From positions 1,291,740 to 1,355,739 of the forward strand of contig OZ022584.1 in assembly GCA_963669155.1 (NCBI GenBank): DNA of 64,000 bases. Direction: 5' to 3'. The DNA is from Arbacia lixula. Its lineage: Eukaryota > Echinodermata > Echinoidea > Arbacioida > Arbaciidae. Shown here one piece after another: positions 13,301-23,860 of the stretch (position 1 is the stretch's first letter; each line of letters starts with the position of its first letter). Under the pieces are notes generated by a model. That model was not told the DNA's origin. It was given only the letters and a program-made list of their open reading frames with translations, and did not search any database. A program made the translations under genes and the position numbers.

Positions 13301-14221
13301 ACATATGCATATGCCTACACAAACCGAATCATTTTACAAACATCACAAAGGTGACTTTAATGCAATTCCGGTCTTGAGCGATTAAAACAGTTCAAAGATA
13401 AAGATACAGATAATTAAACAGTAAACGAATATTGTATCTACACAGTTGATATAGTTTTCTTGTTTATAATACGAAGATGAATCGGTATGATAGTGTCAAA
13501 TGATCACAACGATTTCGTCCCCTGTCCCATCCCCACTTCCAATTTCTTTGGATGTTTGAAAAACGACCTTGAAATGTCTTTGTTATCAGAATGACTGTGA
13601 ACGTGATCATCGTGATGAGAACAGTAGCCTTGAGGAACCACGTGACTTGAAACCATCCGAAGAAAACACTCATTAATGACTACATTGTGTAGTGTATTTA
13701 ATTGCTGTCATGAACTGGTATCAGGTGACATTTTTCTACATGATTTAAAATGTGGCATTCCGTACTTCCATCACATCAAGAGCAACCTGCGTATGACATC
13801 CCGTCCCTAAGGCCACCGCAGTCGACACGAGCCGGTCAGTCGTACGACTCTGCGATTGGCTCAAAAGCAGGACTCGGTTGTTTGATTTGTGACGTCACAT
13901 ATCAAGTCGAAGGCCCATCGACTGCTTAATTGCAAAATAATGGTGTCGTCTACGGCCCCGCCATCAAAATATCGTGCGCCCTATACAGGTAAAAAGTAAG
14001 CATTGACTAGAGCATTCGCGAATATGATATAAATTCTTATTTACAATTTTTTGTGATTTATTTCAGTGAACATTTTTTGTTGGGTGGAGGAGAAAGGGGG
14101 GGGGGGGGTGAAAAAAATGTATTCAGACTTCAGGAAGTGATGCAGTGTGTTGGGTTTTGATGAACGTATCATGCGAATGGACGCATATACCGTCGTTATA
14201 ATTGTGGTGTTTGGGGCGCGT

Positions 14222-14341
14222 CTGCCCCCCCCCCCCCCCTCCCCTACACACACACACACACACACACACGTTAAGCTATATTATGAAAAACAACGCCACT
14301 GAGCCAATGCCCCCCCCCCCTTCCCCCCCCCCCCCCCCCAC
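14222..14341. repeat. Poly-C and (CA)n tracts
   Basis: A C-run near 14223-14239 is followed by (CA)n to about 14269, then two further C-runs at about 14310-14339. A G-run sits just upstream at 14097-14108. Confidence 0.9.
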
Positions 14342-15851
14342 CAAATTACCTGACTAGCTTTATACACCACTCAATTTGACAACTAACATATTAAATGTTA
14401 TGGCGACTTTATGTGGGACGTCATATGATGACTCGCCATATTGCGGTTGACGTTGTTTGTACCTGTCTTTATAGTGTATACATACCATACCTACCGTTTA
14501 GCTCCGTCACCTTGAACTTGCGTGTCTCACCGCTCGTCTACTGGTCTACTCGTACCGCCGGCCTGGCCGGGTGAATGATGGGGTCTAACCACAAGGAATG
14601 CTCCGGCACATTCCGCGGTCAGCCGTGCTTGTTACATGACATTCAGCTTGATAAACCTCTCCTATTGCTTCAGAGATAAGCATGTTATCTTTCGATCAGA
14701 CATCTCTGTTTTCTTCTTTCTCTTTCTCAGTCGTGACTTTGTCACCAATTTACAATTTAAATTTCGGATGACATGTACTTTTCGCTTAAGTATATAACTG
14801 ATATCATCTAATACTGTAACATATCACAGCAACTTATATCAGTGAATCCTTTTTACAGTGACATGAATCAGTTTAATGCATTCATTATATAAAATGCCGT
14901 ATATTTCAAAAGAAAATGTTTTTGTAACATGAAAATGCGACATAATATACGAAGCAGGCACGTTCTTCACTACATCCCTCTGTTTTGTATCGAGTGCCAT
15001 TGATAATGCTGCCTTCAAAGTAAGATGCGTTCATATTCAGAAATTATGTAAACTCATAATCTTACTGAACGAAAATATACACTTCCTTGACCAATATGTT
15101 ATTTTTAACATTACAGAGAAATACAGATAGTAATGTAATGTTTTAGAAGAATGAAGACACTATTTCTTGAAATAATGCTGTGCTATAGCATCGCTATAAT
15201 AGCCGTTGGAATGGAGGTGAAGGTTGTACGTCCAAAGTCTAACACGGCCTAGCCTACATGTACATACGCGCCCTACTGTTATCAGGCAGGGGGAATACCA
15301 TTTCTATTATTCAGATGTTTGAACAATGAATGCAAACATTGGTGTGGACATAGTAATAGTCCCAGGGACTGCAAGCCATGTGGAGCCGGTCTATACCATC
15401 CGTTTACGTGCGTCATCCTATAGATGATAAGATAACATTATGCCATGTAACGGTTCAGATTACGTGATATAACGGTACTACGTCATAAAATGGGGGAAAC
15501 CGGCAGTTTCATAATCAGTTATGCTAGCTTCTATAGGCTGTGGTCTATCTACTATATGGTGCAATAACAAGAAAGTCTATATCTGTATGTTATATCCTTC
15601 ATTCTCTCTCTGTCTGTGAAAAGGGGTAAATGGAATGGTGTCACTAGCCTTGACTTCCAGACTTACTTGAGTGTACAACAGTGAATGTGTAAGAAAAAAG
15701 GCCACACACGCCTTGGACGTAGGCTTTTAATCAGCCTGATTGTATTGAGAGGTTGACATCATCCTCCGAGGTAAAGAGTCCATAAAAAAAACGAATGTAC
15801 GTGTACCAAACGTTTACGGGGGACTCTCACAAACCCTTACACTATCATGGT

Positions 15852-15912
15852 ATTTTGTTACGCGGAGACAATTTAAAAGGGGCCCTTTGAAATGTTGTCC
15901 GCATAACAAAAG
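15852..15912. repeat. Short inverted repeat
   Basis: attttgttacgcggagacaa is matched by the inverted ttgtccgcataacaaaa across a gap of about 16 bases. This could be the core of a small foldback element. Confidence 0.65.
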
Positions 15913-16100
15913 ACCGGTGTTAACCCTTTTCGCATCACAAGTACATTTCGCCTCACATCCAGTGGATTACTTAAGCATACTTGTACTGAAAAATCATTTA
16001 TTTTGATGTAGCAGATTTCTTTGTGGATTTACCGAAAATTCTAAGGATACTTTGCATAATAATCTCTTTATGCAATACCACCCATGCGGGTGACATTCAC

Positions 16101-16272
16101 CATTGACATTCATCATATCAATTATTACATTCCATGTTGACTCATCATGAATGAATAATTATAAATATCGTCTTATTTACCCAGGGTTGCCTTATCAATG
16201 TTCTTTGATCCAATGACTGGAGTAATAATGAAGTGTCAATGGAATTTAATGATTGATATGATGAATGTCAAT
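16101..16272. repeat. Inverted repeat with about 36-bp arms
   Basis: The left arm 16101-16136 begins cattgacattcatcatatca. The right arm 16237-16272 ends tgatatgatgaatgtcaat. They pair with few mismatches across about 100 bases. MITE-like by form; no second copy noticed. Confidence 0.75.
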
Positions 16273-16748
16273 TAAGCTGTCCATTCATTTGGGGGAAGGG
16301 CCATGTGCTTAATTTTAAGTCGGTACATTCACCATTATACCTTCGCATTAACAACTTATTGATACATCCAGGAAAGTTTATATAAATATATGAATATGTT
16401 GGTAATTGTTGAATAGCGCTTCGTTCCTGTCCTAATAATGGATCATATCCTCCATGAACAAAACACTTACGCAGGAGTGTATTTAGTTTTAGTTTTCAGT
16501 GTTTAAACTGAAAATAAATGAGAAAGAATGGAAGTAGAAGGAGGGGATGGTGATGAGTGACCTAGTCACAAAGTAGTTATACAGAAAGAAAAAAAAAAGA
16601 AATAAAGGAGAGGAGAAAGTGTGGTGAAAATATAGTAAGTTTTGCAAAAACTATATGTTTCAATATCAGAAAGAGAGAGAGAGAGAGAGCGCGCATAGAG
16701 ACATTCTTATACATGTGTGTTATGCGCTTTGTAAAAATGTTTTTTTTA

Positions 16749-16783
<35 letters not shown>

Positions 16784-17464
16784 CATTATTATCAGTCTTG
16801 ACGTTTCTTGACGTATGCTCTGTCCGTTATCCGGAGAGTAATTGCGCAGCTTGTGCCGCGGTATACCGTAATCCCAGGTTAACCTTGAATTACACACAAT
16901 AACAGTGCCTTGCTGTTCTCATACTCAGCATGTTATTCATGATACATGTCATTCTATTCATTCCTCTTCTCTGTTGACCTGGGGCGTGCAAGACCTCTCC
17001 AATCAATTTCGCTTTTGCGGTCGTAGAACAGCCAAAGTCATAGTATGTTAGTATACATTCCTAATGTGATTTATCTCAGTGTATTGTTTGCGCATAATAA
17101 AAGTGAAACAATAAATGTATGACATGTGTTGTGATATCAAAATAATGTCGAACTTAAGAGCTGAGAAGAGCAACGCGGGAAGTCTCTTTTGAAAGTACAC
17201 GTCAAGACTGCCGAAAGCTCTTCTTGGTATTCATTGTCAGCATGAGTGAAATTGACAACAATCATAACGAGATGAAGAACGAAAGTGACAGTTCTGTCTG
17301 GCTGTGCCTTTAGCTGTCTTGCATAGAGTGACTGTCGTGTTTTATCGGTGCCTCTTGTGACATGAATTCTCTCATGCCAAGATGGACAGTCAGAAAATAT
17401 AGGCCTACACGTTCCAAACGGAGTTGCAGAGGCAAGCGCCCCCCCCCCCCAAATAGAACACCCC

Positions 17465-17501
<37 letters not shown>

Positions 17502-19185
17502 CCAGATATGTTTCATATAGCTGTTGATTGTACAACGTTATTTTTACTTTTGTTTTCATTGTGCTGTGAACATAATGCAGGATGATAAACTTCATTTGAA
17601 ATACCACGATTTACATGTATATGAAAGCGCTTCCAAAAGATTAACATGTAACATGCATGTACGAATATGATTGATATCGAAGTGTCGGGGACCGAAACAT
17701 AGCGTGATTTTATTACGTAGTGTGTTACATTCAAATCACTTGTTTAAGTATATTTTTATTTCTTATGATTTTCACTCGCTTATTCAGACTAATGTCATGG
17801 GAAAATGGCCATTTTTAATTCAGTAATCAGAAATGGGATTGAGGTGTGTGAAGCAGATTTATTAAATTAATTTGATATACTCCCACAATCAATGTAAAAA
17901 AAAATATAAAAACAAACTTATTACCTAGACAATCATGACACATACATTAAAAAAAAAGTACAAACAATACAAAAAAGAACGCACAACATATTAAAGTATT
18001 GATGTGGAGGGTCCACCAAAAGGCAAAGAGGTTTATCAGGAGTATTAAAATCTCCGTATATTTTCAACGACAGTGCGTAAGAATTACTTGTTGTTATTCG
18101 GTATTTTAATGCCCATCAGTTATAATGTTCAATTATCATGACGTCATGGCGTTTTAGTCAATTATCGTTGCCTTTTTCCTTACAAATTAAATGCTTTTCC
18201 ATTATAGTCAGGGATGCATCATTGATCTTACCACGGTAGGGTCCATGATCTTACCGAGCACAGCGAACAATCAAACTAATTACCGGCATCGTGATAGCGG
18301 GAAAGTCCCTACCCGGTGCGTTTGTTGCTATTTGTAGGCATTGCGTCATTATCATAAAGCAAGACCCGTCAAGCGTGGAGAATAAACAATACAATCGTGT
18401 CGCAATGTTTGCATTGTCCGATTGTCACGCGTTGTGACTTTTCACCCAATGTGGACGGAGTAAACAAGGTCACAAACTTTGTAATGGTGTGATGGCTACT
18501 TTTTTGCCTGTATGGTATCCCGTAGAATTACCACACATGGATTAGGTCTGAACCGTGCACGAAATTATATGTCAGATCTCATACAATTTCCATGTTTGGT
18601 TTGTTTTCTTCTTAACCTTCTACTAGTCTAAAGCTCTTTCTTGTTTCATTCATAACAAAATCATCGCCTCCATTTCACATGTACTCTGTAATGATACCTC
18701 TGTCGGAGGAACCAATATTATATAATGAAGCCAGCTTTAATACCTATCTGCACTTTGTTTTATATTGATCACGTCATTGTTATGACATGTGCATTCCCAC
18801 AATCCCCGCCACTTCCCACATTTCACCTTTTGTCTGTTTTTGTTTTCGTCATAATTAATCACCTTTTTCGAACTACTTTTGTTATTACATAGAATACTGA
18901 AACTCAGAAGATATGTTGAATTTGAGAAAAAAAAAGAGAAAAGTCAGAAACAAATTTGTAAAATTCACACACGATATGGAAGGTGTGGAAATGGAAAGGG
19001 CTTGAAATCCACTGTAGACAAGCGATGTGTTGTCCCAAATGTTTGGCATTCTTAGTTTTTCTCTGACTTTTCTGGTTTTATTTTCTTATTATCAGCGTTT
19101 CATTTTCATTTAGTTAACACACGAAATCACCAAGAAGTTATGAAAATCTGCAGTTATGGGCCTCTACTAGCATGACTAGCGATTT
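16273..19185. other. Non-coding stretch with simple repeats
   Basis: No gene recognised. It contains (GA)n at about 16671-16690, (ATT)n at 16747-16795, and a C-run plus (CA)n at 17439-17500. A perfect TGACGTCA sits at 18139. The 156-codon minus frame at 17137-17607 runs through the CA array and is rejected. Confidence 0.55.
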
Positions 19186-19310
<125 letters not shown>

Positions 19311-19328
19311 GTGTCATACCTGCTCCCT

Positions 19329-20190
19329 TATGTCACCAAGCATGGCCTTGTTCTTGAACACAGGGGACAATCTTTGGTGACTATGGAAGCGCTCTCCTGT
19401 TCACCTGAAAGTACCCCCGTCATTCTTCTCCCTATAATCCTGTATACAATAACATGAACTACTACACGAGTCAGCAGTATGTTGATTATATATATTTTGC
19501 CCTTGTGCCATCAAGTGTGCACTTGCCTTTGAACGGTGAACAAAGGGGTGTAGGTGGGGGGGGGGGCGATACAATGGATGCCTTGTGCCGTTGGAAATAT
19601 TCTTGTTCGCTTTTGCCATGTGTTCCTCCTTTTACCTATAACCATGTATACAATAACATTAACAACTTAACTTGTACTACACGAGTCAGTAGTTTGTCAA
19701 TTTCATATCATTCCCACAGGTCTCCATGTATGGACTTGCTCTTGAACGGTGTACAACAGGGGAAGCGCCAAACGTTCGTTACAAATTCACTCTCCTGAGT
19801 TCCTGACGTAATCATTGAAAAGGCGCTCTTTCTCCCAATAATCCTGTATATAATAACATTAATCACTTAACTACTACTACACGATCGAATCAGCGGTACG
19901 TCGATTATGTATCATGTCCTTATGTCACCATGTGTGGACTTGCTTTTAAAAGTTAAAAACGGGGGGTGGGGGGGGGGGGGGCGAACGGTAGTGACAAACA
20001 GAAGCAGAAACACTTCGAACCTCTCCCCCCCCCCCCCCCCCCCCCTCTTTGTCGTTTCATTATCCCTTTTTCGCCACCTGGCCCTTGAAAGTTTTCTTGC
20101 TAGCTTTCGCATTTTTGTTGATTTCCCTTTCATTCAATAATGTTAACAACTTGGTACCACACAATGGACTTGCACTTGATAGGTAAACGG
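19329..20190 (+). repeat. Degenerate tandem repeat, about four units
   Basis: Units start near 19329, 19504, 19712 and 19920, with a partial one near 20150. Each contains in order a tatgtcacc-like start, tggacttgc or a variant, ttgaac, and later tgtatacaataacatta, actac-acacga and tcag-agt-tg-tcaatt. The spacing is about 175-230 bases. The array ends roughly 250 bases before the promoter at 20435. Confidence 0.75.
19962..20045. repeat. G-run facing C-run
   Basis: A G-rich run (about 19962-19982) is followed about 45 bases later by a C-run (about 20026-20044). Either strand could form a G-quadruplex, or the two runs could pair as a hairpin. They lie in the fourth tandem unit. Confidence 0.85.
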
Positions 20191-20262
20191 GTGCACGCGT
20201 TGGCGACGTTGCAAGCAGAGACATGGAGAACAGTCGAACGAACTATGCACTGCGTTGAATCA

Positions 20263-20272
20263 CGCATGCGCG
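20263..20272. promoter_or_regulatory. NRF1-like GC palindrome in promoter
   Basis: cgcatgcgcg resembles the NRF1 consensus and lies about 170 bases before the TATA box of the PKI-like gene. Motif evidence only. Confidence 0.4.
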
Positions 20273-20289
20273 ATGGGCGTTCCTGACAA

Positions 20290-20299
20290 CTACGTCATC
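20290..20299 (-). promoter_or_regulatory. CRE-like site in promoter
   Basis: ctacgtcatc reads on the minus strand as GATGACGTAG, containing TGACGTA, a CREB/ATF-type core. It lies about 145 bases before the TATA box. A TGAGTAA AP-1-like site (ttactca on this strand) follows near 20331. These suggest stimulus control but do not prove it. Confidence 0.45.
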
Positions 20300-20434
20300 A
20301 ACAATGCGGGGATTTGCCAGCGAGTCACGGTTACTCATCACATGCTGAAGCGTCTCGTTGAATAGGCTGGCGGCAGGGAGGGTTTAGGCAGAAGTGCAGC
20401 ACGCCACGGTTCGCCTGACCGAGCGAGCTGCGCC

Positions 20435-20472
20435 TATATAAACAGCGCATTTTCCCATTTACAAGTCAGATT
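20435..20472 (+). promoter_or_regulatory. TATA box and initiator of the PKI-like gene
   Basis: TATATAAA at 20435-20442 is followed by an initiator-like TCAGATT at 20466-20472. Taking the A at 20468 as +1 puts the TATA box at about -33, the expected distance. The leader to the ATG at 20762 would be about 294 bases. No splice pair is needed to reach the coding frame. Confidence 0.75.
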
Positions 20473-20539
20473 GCAACCAAACTCTGAAGCAGAAACGTCT
20501 ACACCAAACCGGCATATTTCCTCTGATCTTGCTCTATTG

Positions 20540-20551
20540 ATGAGGGATTGA
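20540..20551 (+). promoter_or_regulatory. Three-codon upstream ORF
   Basis: ATG AGG GAT TGA encodes Met-Arg-Asp-stop in the leader of the PKI-like gene, about 72 bases after the predicted start of transcription. Very short upstream ORFs can lower or gate translation. Whether this one is used is unknown. Confidence 0.5.
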
Positions 20552-20761
20552 GAAACTCTGTACCAGATCAGAAGCAGCCCTAACCTGATTGAGAATATAA
20601 AAAAACGATTTGAAGAACGATACTTGCATTTTCAGCTCTCTGTCAAAGAAGTTGATATTTCTGCAACGAACATTTCCAGCTGATATTACTGTGTTCCTGA
20701 TACCACATTTCTGTCTGCCGAAAAGGGAAGAGCCTTTTTGCAGCCGATCGTGTTTCCTGCT

Positions 20762-21268
20762 ATGAGCATTGTGTGCCAGTATACAACCATGTCTCCTACT
20801 GCTTTCTCCGCTCCGGCCAGCCAGCAGCCGTCGCACCGACCCCGTCGGCGTAACGCCATGGCCAACATCCTCGACGGCATGTCCGCTGCCGACATCGACC
20901 TCATCCGTGTTCGAGCTCCCAACTGCGTGAACACGGGTCGCCCGACCTGCGTGTCCACCACCGGCTCCCCGGCTACATCGAGCAGGGCTCGATCGGCGTC
21001 TGGCTCCTCCAACTCGTTCGTCGTAGATGAGTTTGACTCGACGTCGTCTACCGAGGCTAGCGCCAGCGGCCTGTCTGCCATGGCCTTCCAACCATCGTCA
21101 GCATCCTCCTCGTCACCCCTGCAGAGCCCGAGCCTGCGACAACGCCGCAATGCCGTGGCCAACATCCTCGCCGACGTCGATCAGGACACCATCAACCGAA
21201 TCAAGGGAGCGCTCCGAGATTCGCTGCACGACCAGGCTGATGACGACCACCACGAATTCTCTTTCTAG
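20762..21268 (+). CDS. Intronless two-motif PKI-like (PKA inhibitor-like) protein, 168 aa
   Basis: The frame is clearly coding: GC-rich third positions in an AT-rich setting, a TATA/initiator promoter at the right distance, and a stop (TAG) at 21266. I chose the ATG at 20762 (purine at -3); a second ATG at residue 10 is also possible. Residues 26-37 (RPRRRNAMANIL) and 125-136 (LRQRRNAVANIL) resemble the pseudosubstrate of vertebrate PKI, RTGRRNAIHDIL: Arg at P-3 and P-2, Asn at P-1, Ala in place of the phospho-acceptor, then a hydrophobic residue and IL. Motif 1 also keeps Arg at P-6; motif 2 has Leu there. Each is followed by a conserved L-x2-[MV]-x4-I-x2-I amphipathic segment. Between them lies a Ser-rich linker (about 65-123), and the tail is acidic with histidines. 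PKI normally has about 75 residues and one motif, and its Phe at P-11 is not conserved here. PKA inhibition is inferred. The coding call is firm; the function is less so. Confidence 0.85.
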   Translation: MSIVCQYTTMSPTAFSAPASQQPSHRPRRRNAMANILDGMSAADIDLIRVRAPNCVNTGRPTCVSTTGSPATSSRARSASGSSNSFVVDEFDSTSSTEASASGLSAMAFQPSSASSSSPLQSPSLRQRRNAVANILADVDQDTINRIKGALRDSLHDQADDDHHEFSF

Positions 21269-21714
21269 ACCGACCCTTCTTTGCTGATGGAGGAAGTAAT
21301 AACTATCCTCCTGAGGTTCAAAGACCTTCAAACTTTTACGAGACAGTTTATATCTTGTCATCAGCTGAAGGTGATCATTAACCAGTGGATTTGGTAATGT
21401 ACCATCTCATTATAACTCGTGTTTTAATACCTATTGTTATACACTGATCATATTTTTGTATCATCTTTATACTCAATCATCCTGTTCTGAATGATCAACA
21501 TTTGTACAACTCTAATTATATCGTTATACATGAATTGTAAGTGATCTCATGTTAGGTACATAATACGTCTATTTATTTCGATAAGCTTCAGTATATCCAC
21601 CATTATGCTATATTTTAATACATTGAAGGCATTAGCCCTGTAGCCAGCTGTGGTATGATGTCTAGAACGAAGGAGATGTTTAACATTACCGCTCGCTTGT
21701 CTGTGCATAAGTGA

Positions 21715-21722
21715 TGACGTCA
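21715..21722. promoter_or_regulatory. Perfect CRE palindrome
   Basis: TGACGTCA, the full CREB/ATF site, about 450 bases after the stop of the PKI-like gene. Confidence 0.5.
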
Positions 21723-21865
21723 TTCCGATAACAGCCCGGGGGAGGCGTTGATAGCACCACCACCAGCTCCCCTGTCTCCCTGGGGAGCGAGCTGTCGACG
21801 CTCACGTCATTAAAATGTGCTGATAGTTTTTACATCGTCATCATGCGAGATTGGAATGGAATTTG

Positions 21866-22086
21866 TACCGCCTATCTAATCTCACATTTCGGCCGCGGAG
21901 CGTCTGCAGGGCGCTTCGTTATCTCATTCGTAATCATAAGATATAATAATAATTATTCTGTGACTCCATTTGGTTGGAGCGACGTAACTCTGTATGTTGA
22001 AGAAGGTCAATTAAAAGCCTGTCATGTACTGATAAATCGTCCCCACCAGCATGCTCAGAATGTAATTTGGTACCGCCTATCTAATC
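21866..22086. promoter_or_regulatory. Twin 16-bp direct repeat with GATA and Otx-like cores
   Basis: TACCGCCTATCTAATC occurs identically at 21866-21881 and 22071-22086. On the minus strand it contains GATTA (Otx-like) next to AGATAG (GATA-like). The surrounding bases differ except for a short AATTTG before each, so this looks like a repeated site more than a large duplication. Confidence 0.45.
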
Positions 22087-22137
22087 ACAATTAATTTAGC
22101 AGCTCGCTTTGATTATCTTTATGCTAATCTTATTGTT

Positions 22138-22145
22138 TGACGTCA
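22138..22145. promoter_or_regulatory. Perfect CRE palindrome
   Basis: TGACGTCA in a TTTGACGTCATTTTG context. Motif evidence only. Confidence 0.4.
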
Positions 22146-22650
22146 TTTTGTTGCTCTAAGGGCCTCTGCATTTGCTTGAGGTCGTCCCCTCATATTACAA
22201 GGATTTAAATACGTGATGCACTATGATACTGAGGATGTGAAGGACAATAGTTTAACATTTGAGATGCATTGCTGCAATGGTATCAGTATTTAGGCACATG
22301 TAAAAGTATAATATGTCCATACGATGTGCAATGATTTAAAATTGTAATACTGTAAAGCCGCCGTCATGTTATCATTAATTCCATCAGTTGTGACTGGAAG
22401 CAAATGTTCTCATTTCCAGTACGCAAGGTTTAAACACGTACGAGACTATAATACTTGCGGAAATTAGAATCGTACGTATGTTTGCAGTGAGAGTATGACA
22501 ACGTCTCAGGGGTATGACATAGCATAGGCTACATGGAAAGACTTAAGATTAACATTCATCGGATCGGTGCGTTCGATCTGGGTTTATTTCACGAAGACCC
22601 TGGTGCAGTTTCATTCAAAGGGTACGTTCGGTCATGTGTGCTTAAGTAGG

Positions 22651-22664
22651 TGACGTCACGTCAT
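22651..22664. promoter_or_regulatory. Composite CRE
   Basis: TGACGTCACGTCAT joins a full CRE to an overlapping second CGTCA half-site, in a locally GC-rich patch downstream of the PKI-like gene. Confidence 0.5.
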
Positions 22665-22760
22665 CGGAATGCGAATTGTCATTGTCGATCTCCGCCCGCT
22701 CGGTCGAGTGTAGGCGGGCGCTCGTTCATGGCCATAGGTATGAGTTATGTACTGCGAAGA

Positions 22761-23629
22761 TGAAAACAATTTGTTGATACCCACAAACTATGTCAACTCA
22801 GAACTGCTTTCTCTTTGTGTTCATTAAATGATGATGGTCGATGAATCACGAAATTTCCCAGCCAACGTTGAACGCATTTTTAAAATGGGGTTGAACATTG
22901 TGCGTGGCGATTAATTCTGAGTCATGCACGGTCAAATGAAATGTTGATTACTTATATGATTTATGGGCGTTAAAATTGCACTCGTTGAAACGTACTAGCC
23001 TTGCCAAACTCGTCCTGAATTATTGTTCTTCATAGATTATCATTATTGCTGATTGATTGATTTATTTATTGCACTTTTGTCAAGTGACATTTTACATTTT
23101 AATAAAGACCAACGTGTTTGATACATGAAATTCATCCAATGTAGATGTGTACTTGAATGTGTATCTCCGCGGTTACTTCTAGCTGTTATGTGTGTATCCA
23201 TATGTGTGTGCGTGTGTATGTGTGTGTGTTAGAGAGAGAGAGAGAGAAAGAGAGAGATACGAATAAGAAAGAGAGAGGGAGAAAGAAAGGGCGAGAGAGA
23301 GGGGGAGACATGCAGAAAGGGAGAGACATGAAAAATTAACGAAGAGAAGATAGTGAGATGTTTTTTTTCTATCACAGTCTCTCACACCCCCTTTCTTTCA
23401 CCCTACAATTCACGTTTCTTTCTGTTTGTGTTTATGTACGTGTACAAAAATGTATGTGCTTTCACCTTCGACTGTATAATTAAGCAATAATAATGTTCAC
23501 CATGTCCATGGTATAGGCCTAGCCTAAATTATTGCTTCAATTTTGAATAATTTCCCTTGTTTTTCTCTCCTCTCTAACTCCTCTTTCCACTTTCACTACA
23601 TCTATCCCTTTGTCTATTCCCCCTATCTC

Positions 23630-23691
<62 letters not shown>

Positions 23692-23790
23692 GTCTCTTTC
23701 TCGTACGCTTTCGCCTTCATAATTATTTCCCACTCTGTTGGTATGTCTATAATGTCTCGGATTGTCTCCATCCGTCTCTCTCTCTCCCTC

Positions 23791-23860
<70 letters not shown>

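Larger units (their letters stand above)
11971..15851. other. Non-coding stretch with candidate regulatory motifs
   Basis: No gene recognised. The 12500-13100 and 13750-13980 parts are less AT-rich than their surroundings. They hold motif-like sites: CACGTG near 12803, a forkhead pair at 12860-12879, and TGACGTCA at 13890. They are candidates for cis-regulatory modules only on this basis. Simple repeats lie at 13214-13300 and 14222-14341. Confidence 0.45.
21269..22760. other. 3' flank of the PKI-like gene with CRE sites
   Basis: This is probably 3' UTR at first. An AU-rich atttatttc lies at 21571-21579, and possible poly(A) signals (ATTAAA) lie at 21809 and 22010, but the 3' end is not certain. 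GC-richer pieces at 21715-21810 and 22610-22735 hold perfect CRE palindromes and may be regulatory. No further coding frame recognised. Confidence 0.5.

Noticed and set aside
17137-17607. 156-codon minus frame
   Set aside because: Runs through a CA repeat and C-run; no domain.
20534-21165. Two long minus-strand frames across the PKI-like gene
   Set aside because: Shadows of the GC-rich coding frame on the plus strand, which has the promoter and the internal protein repeat.
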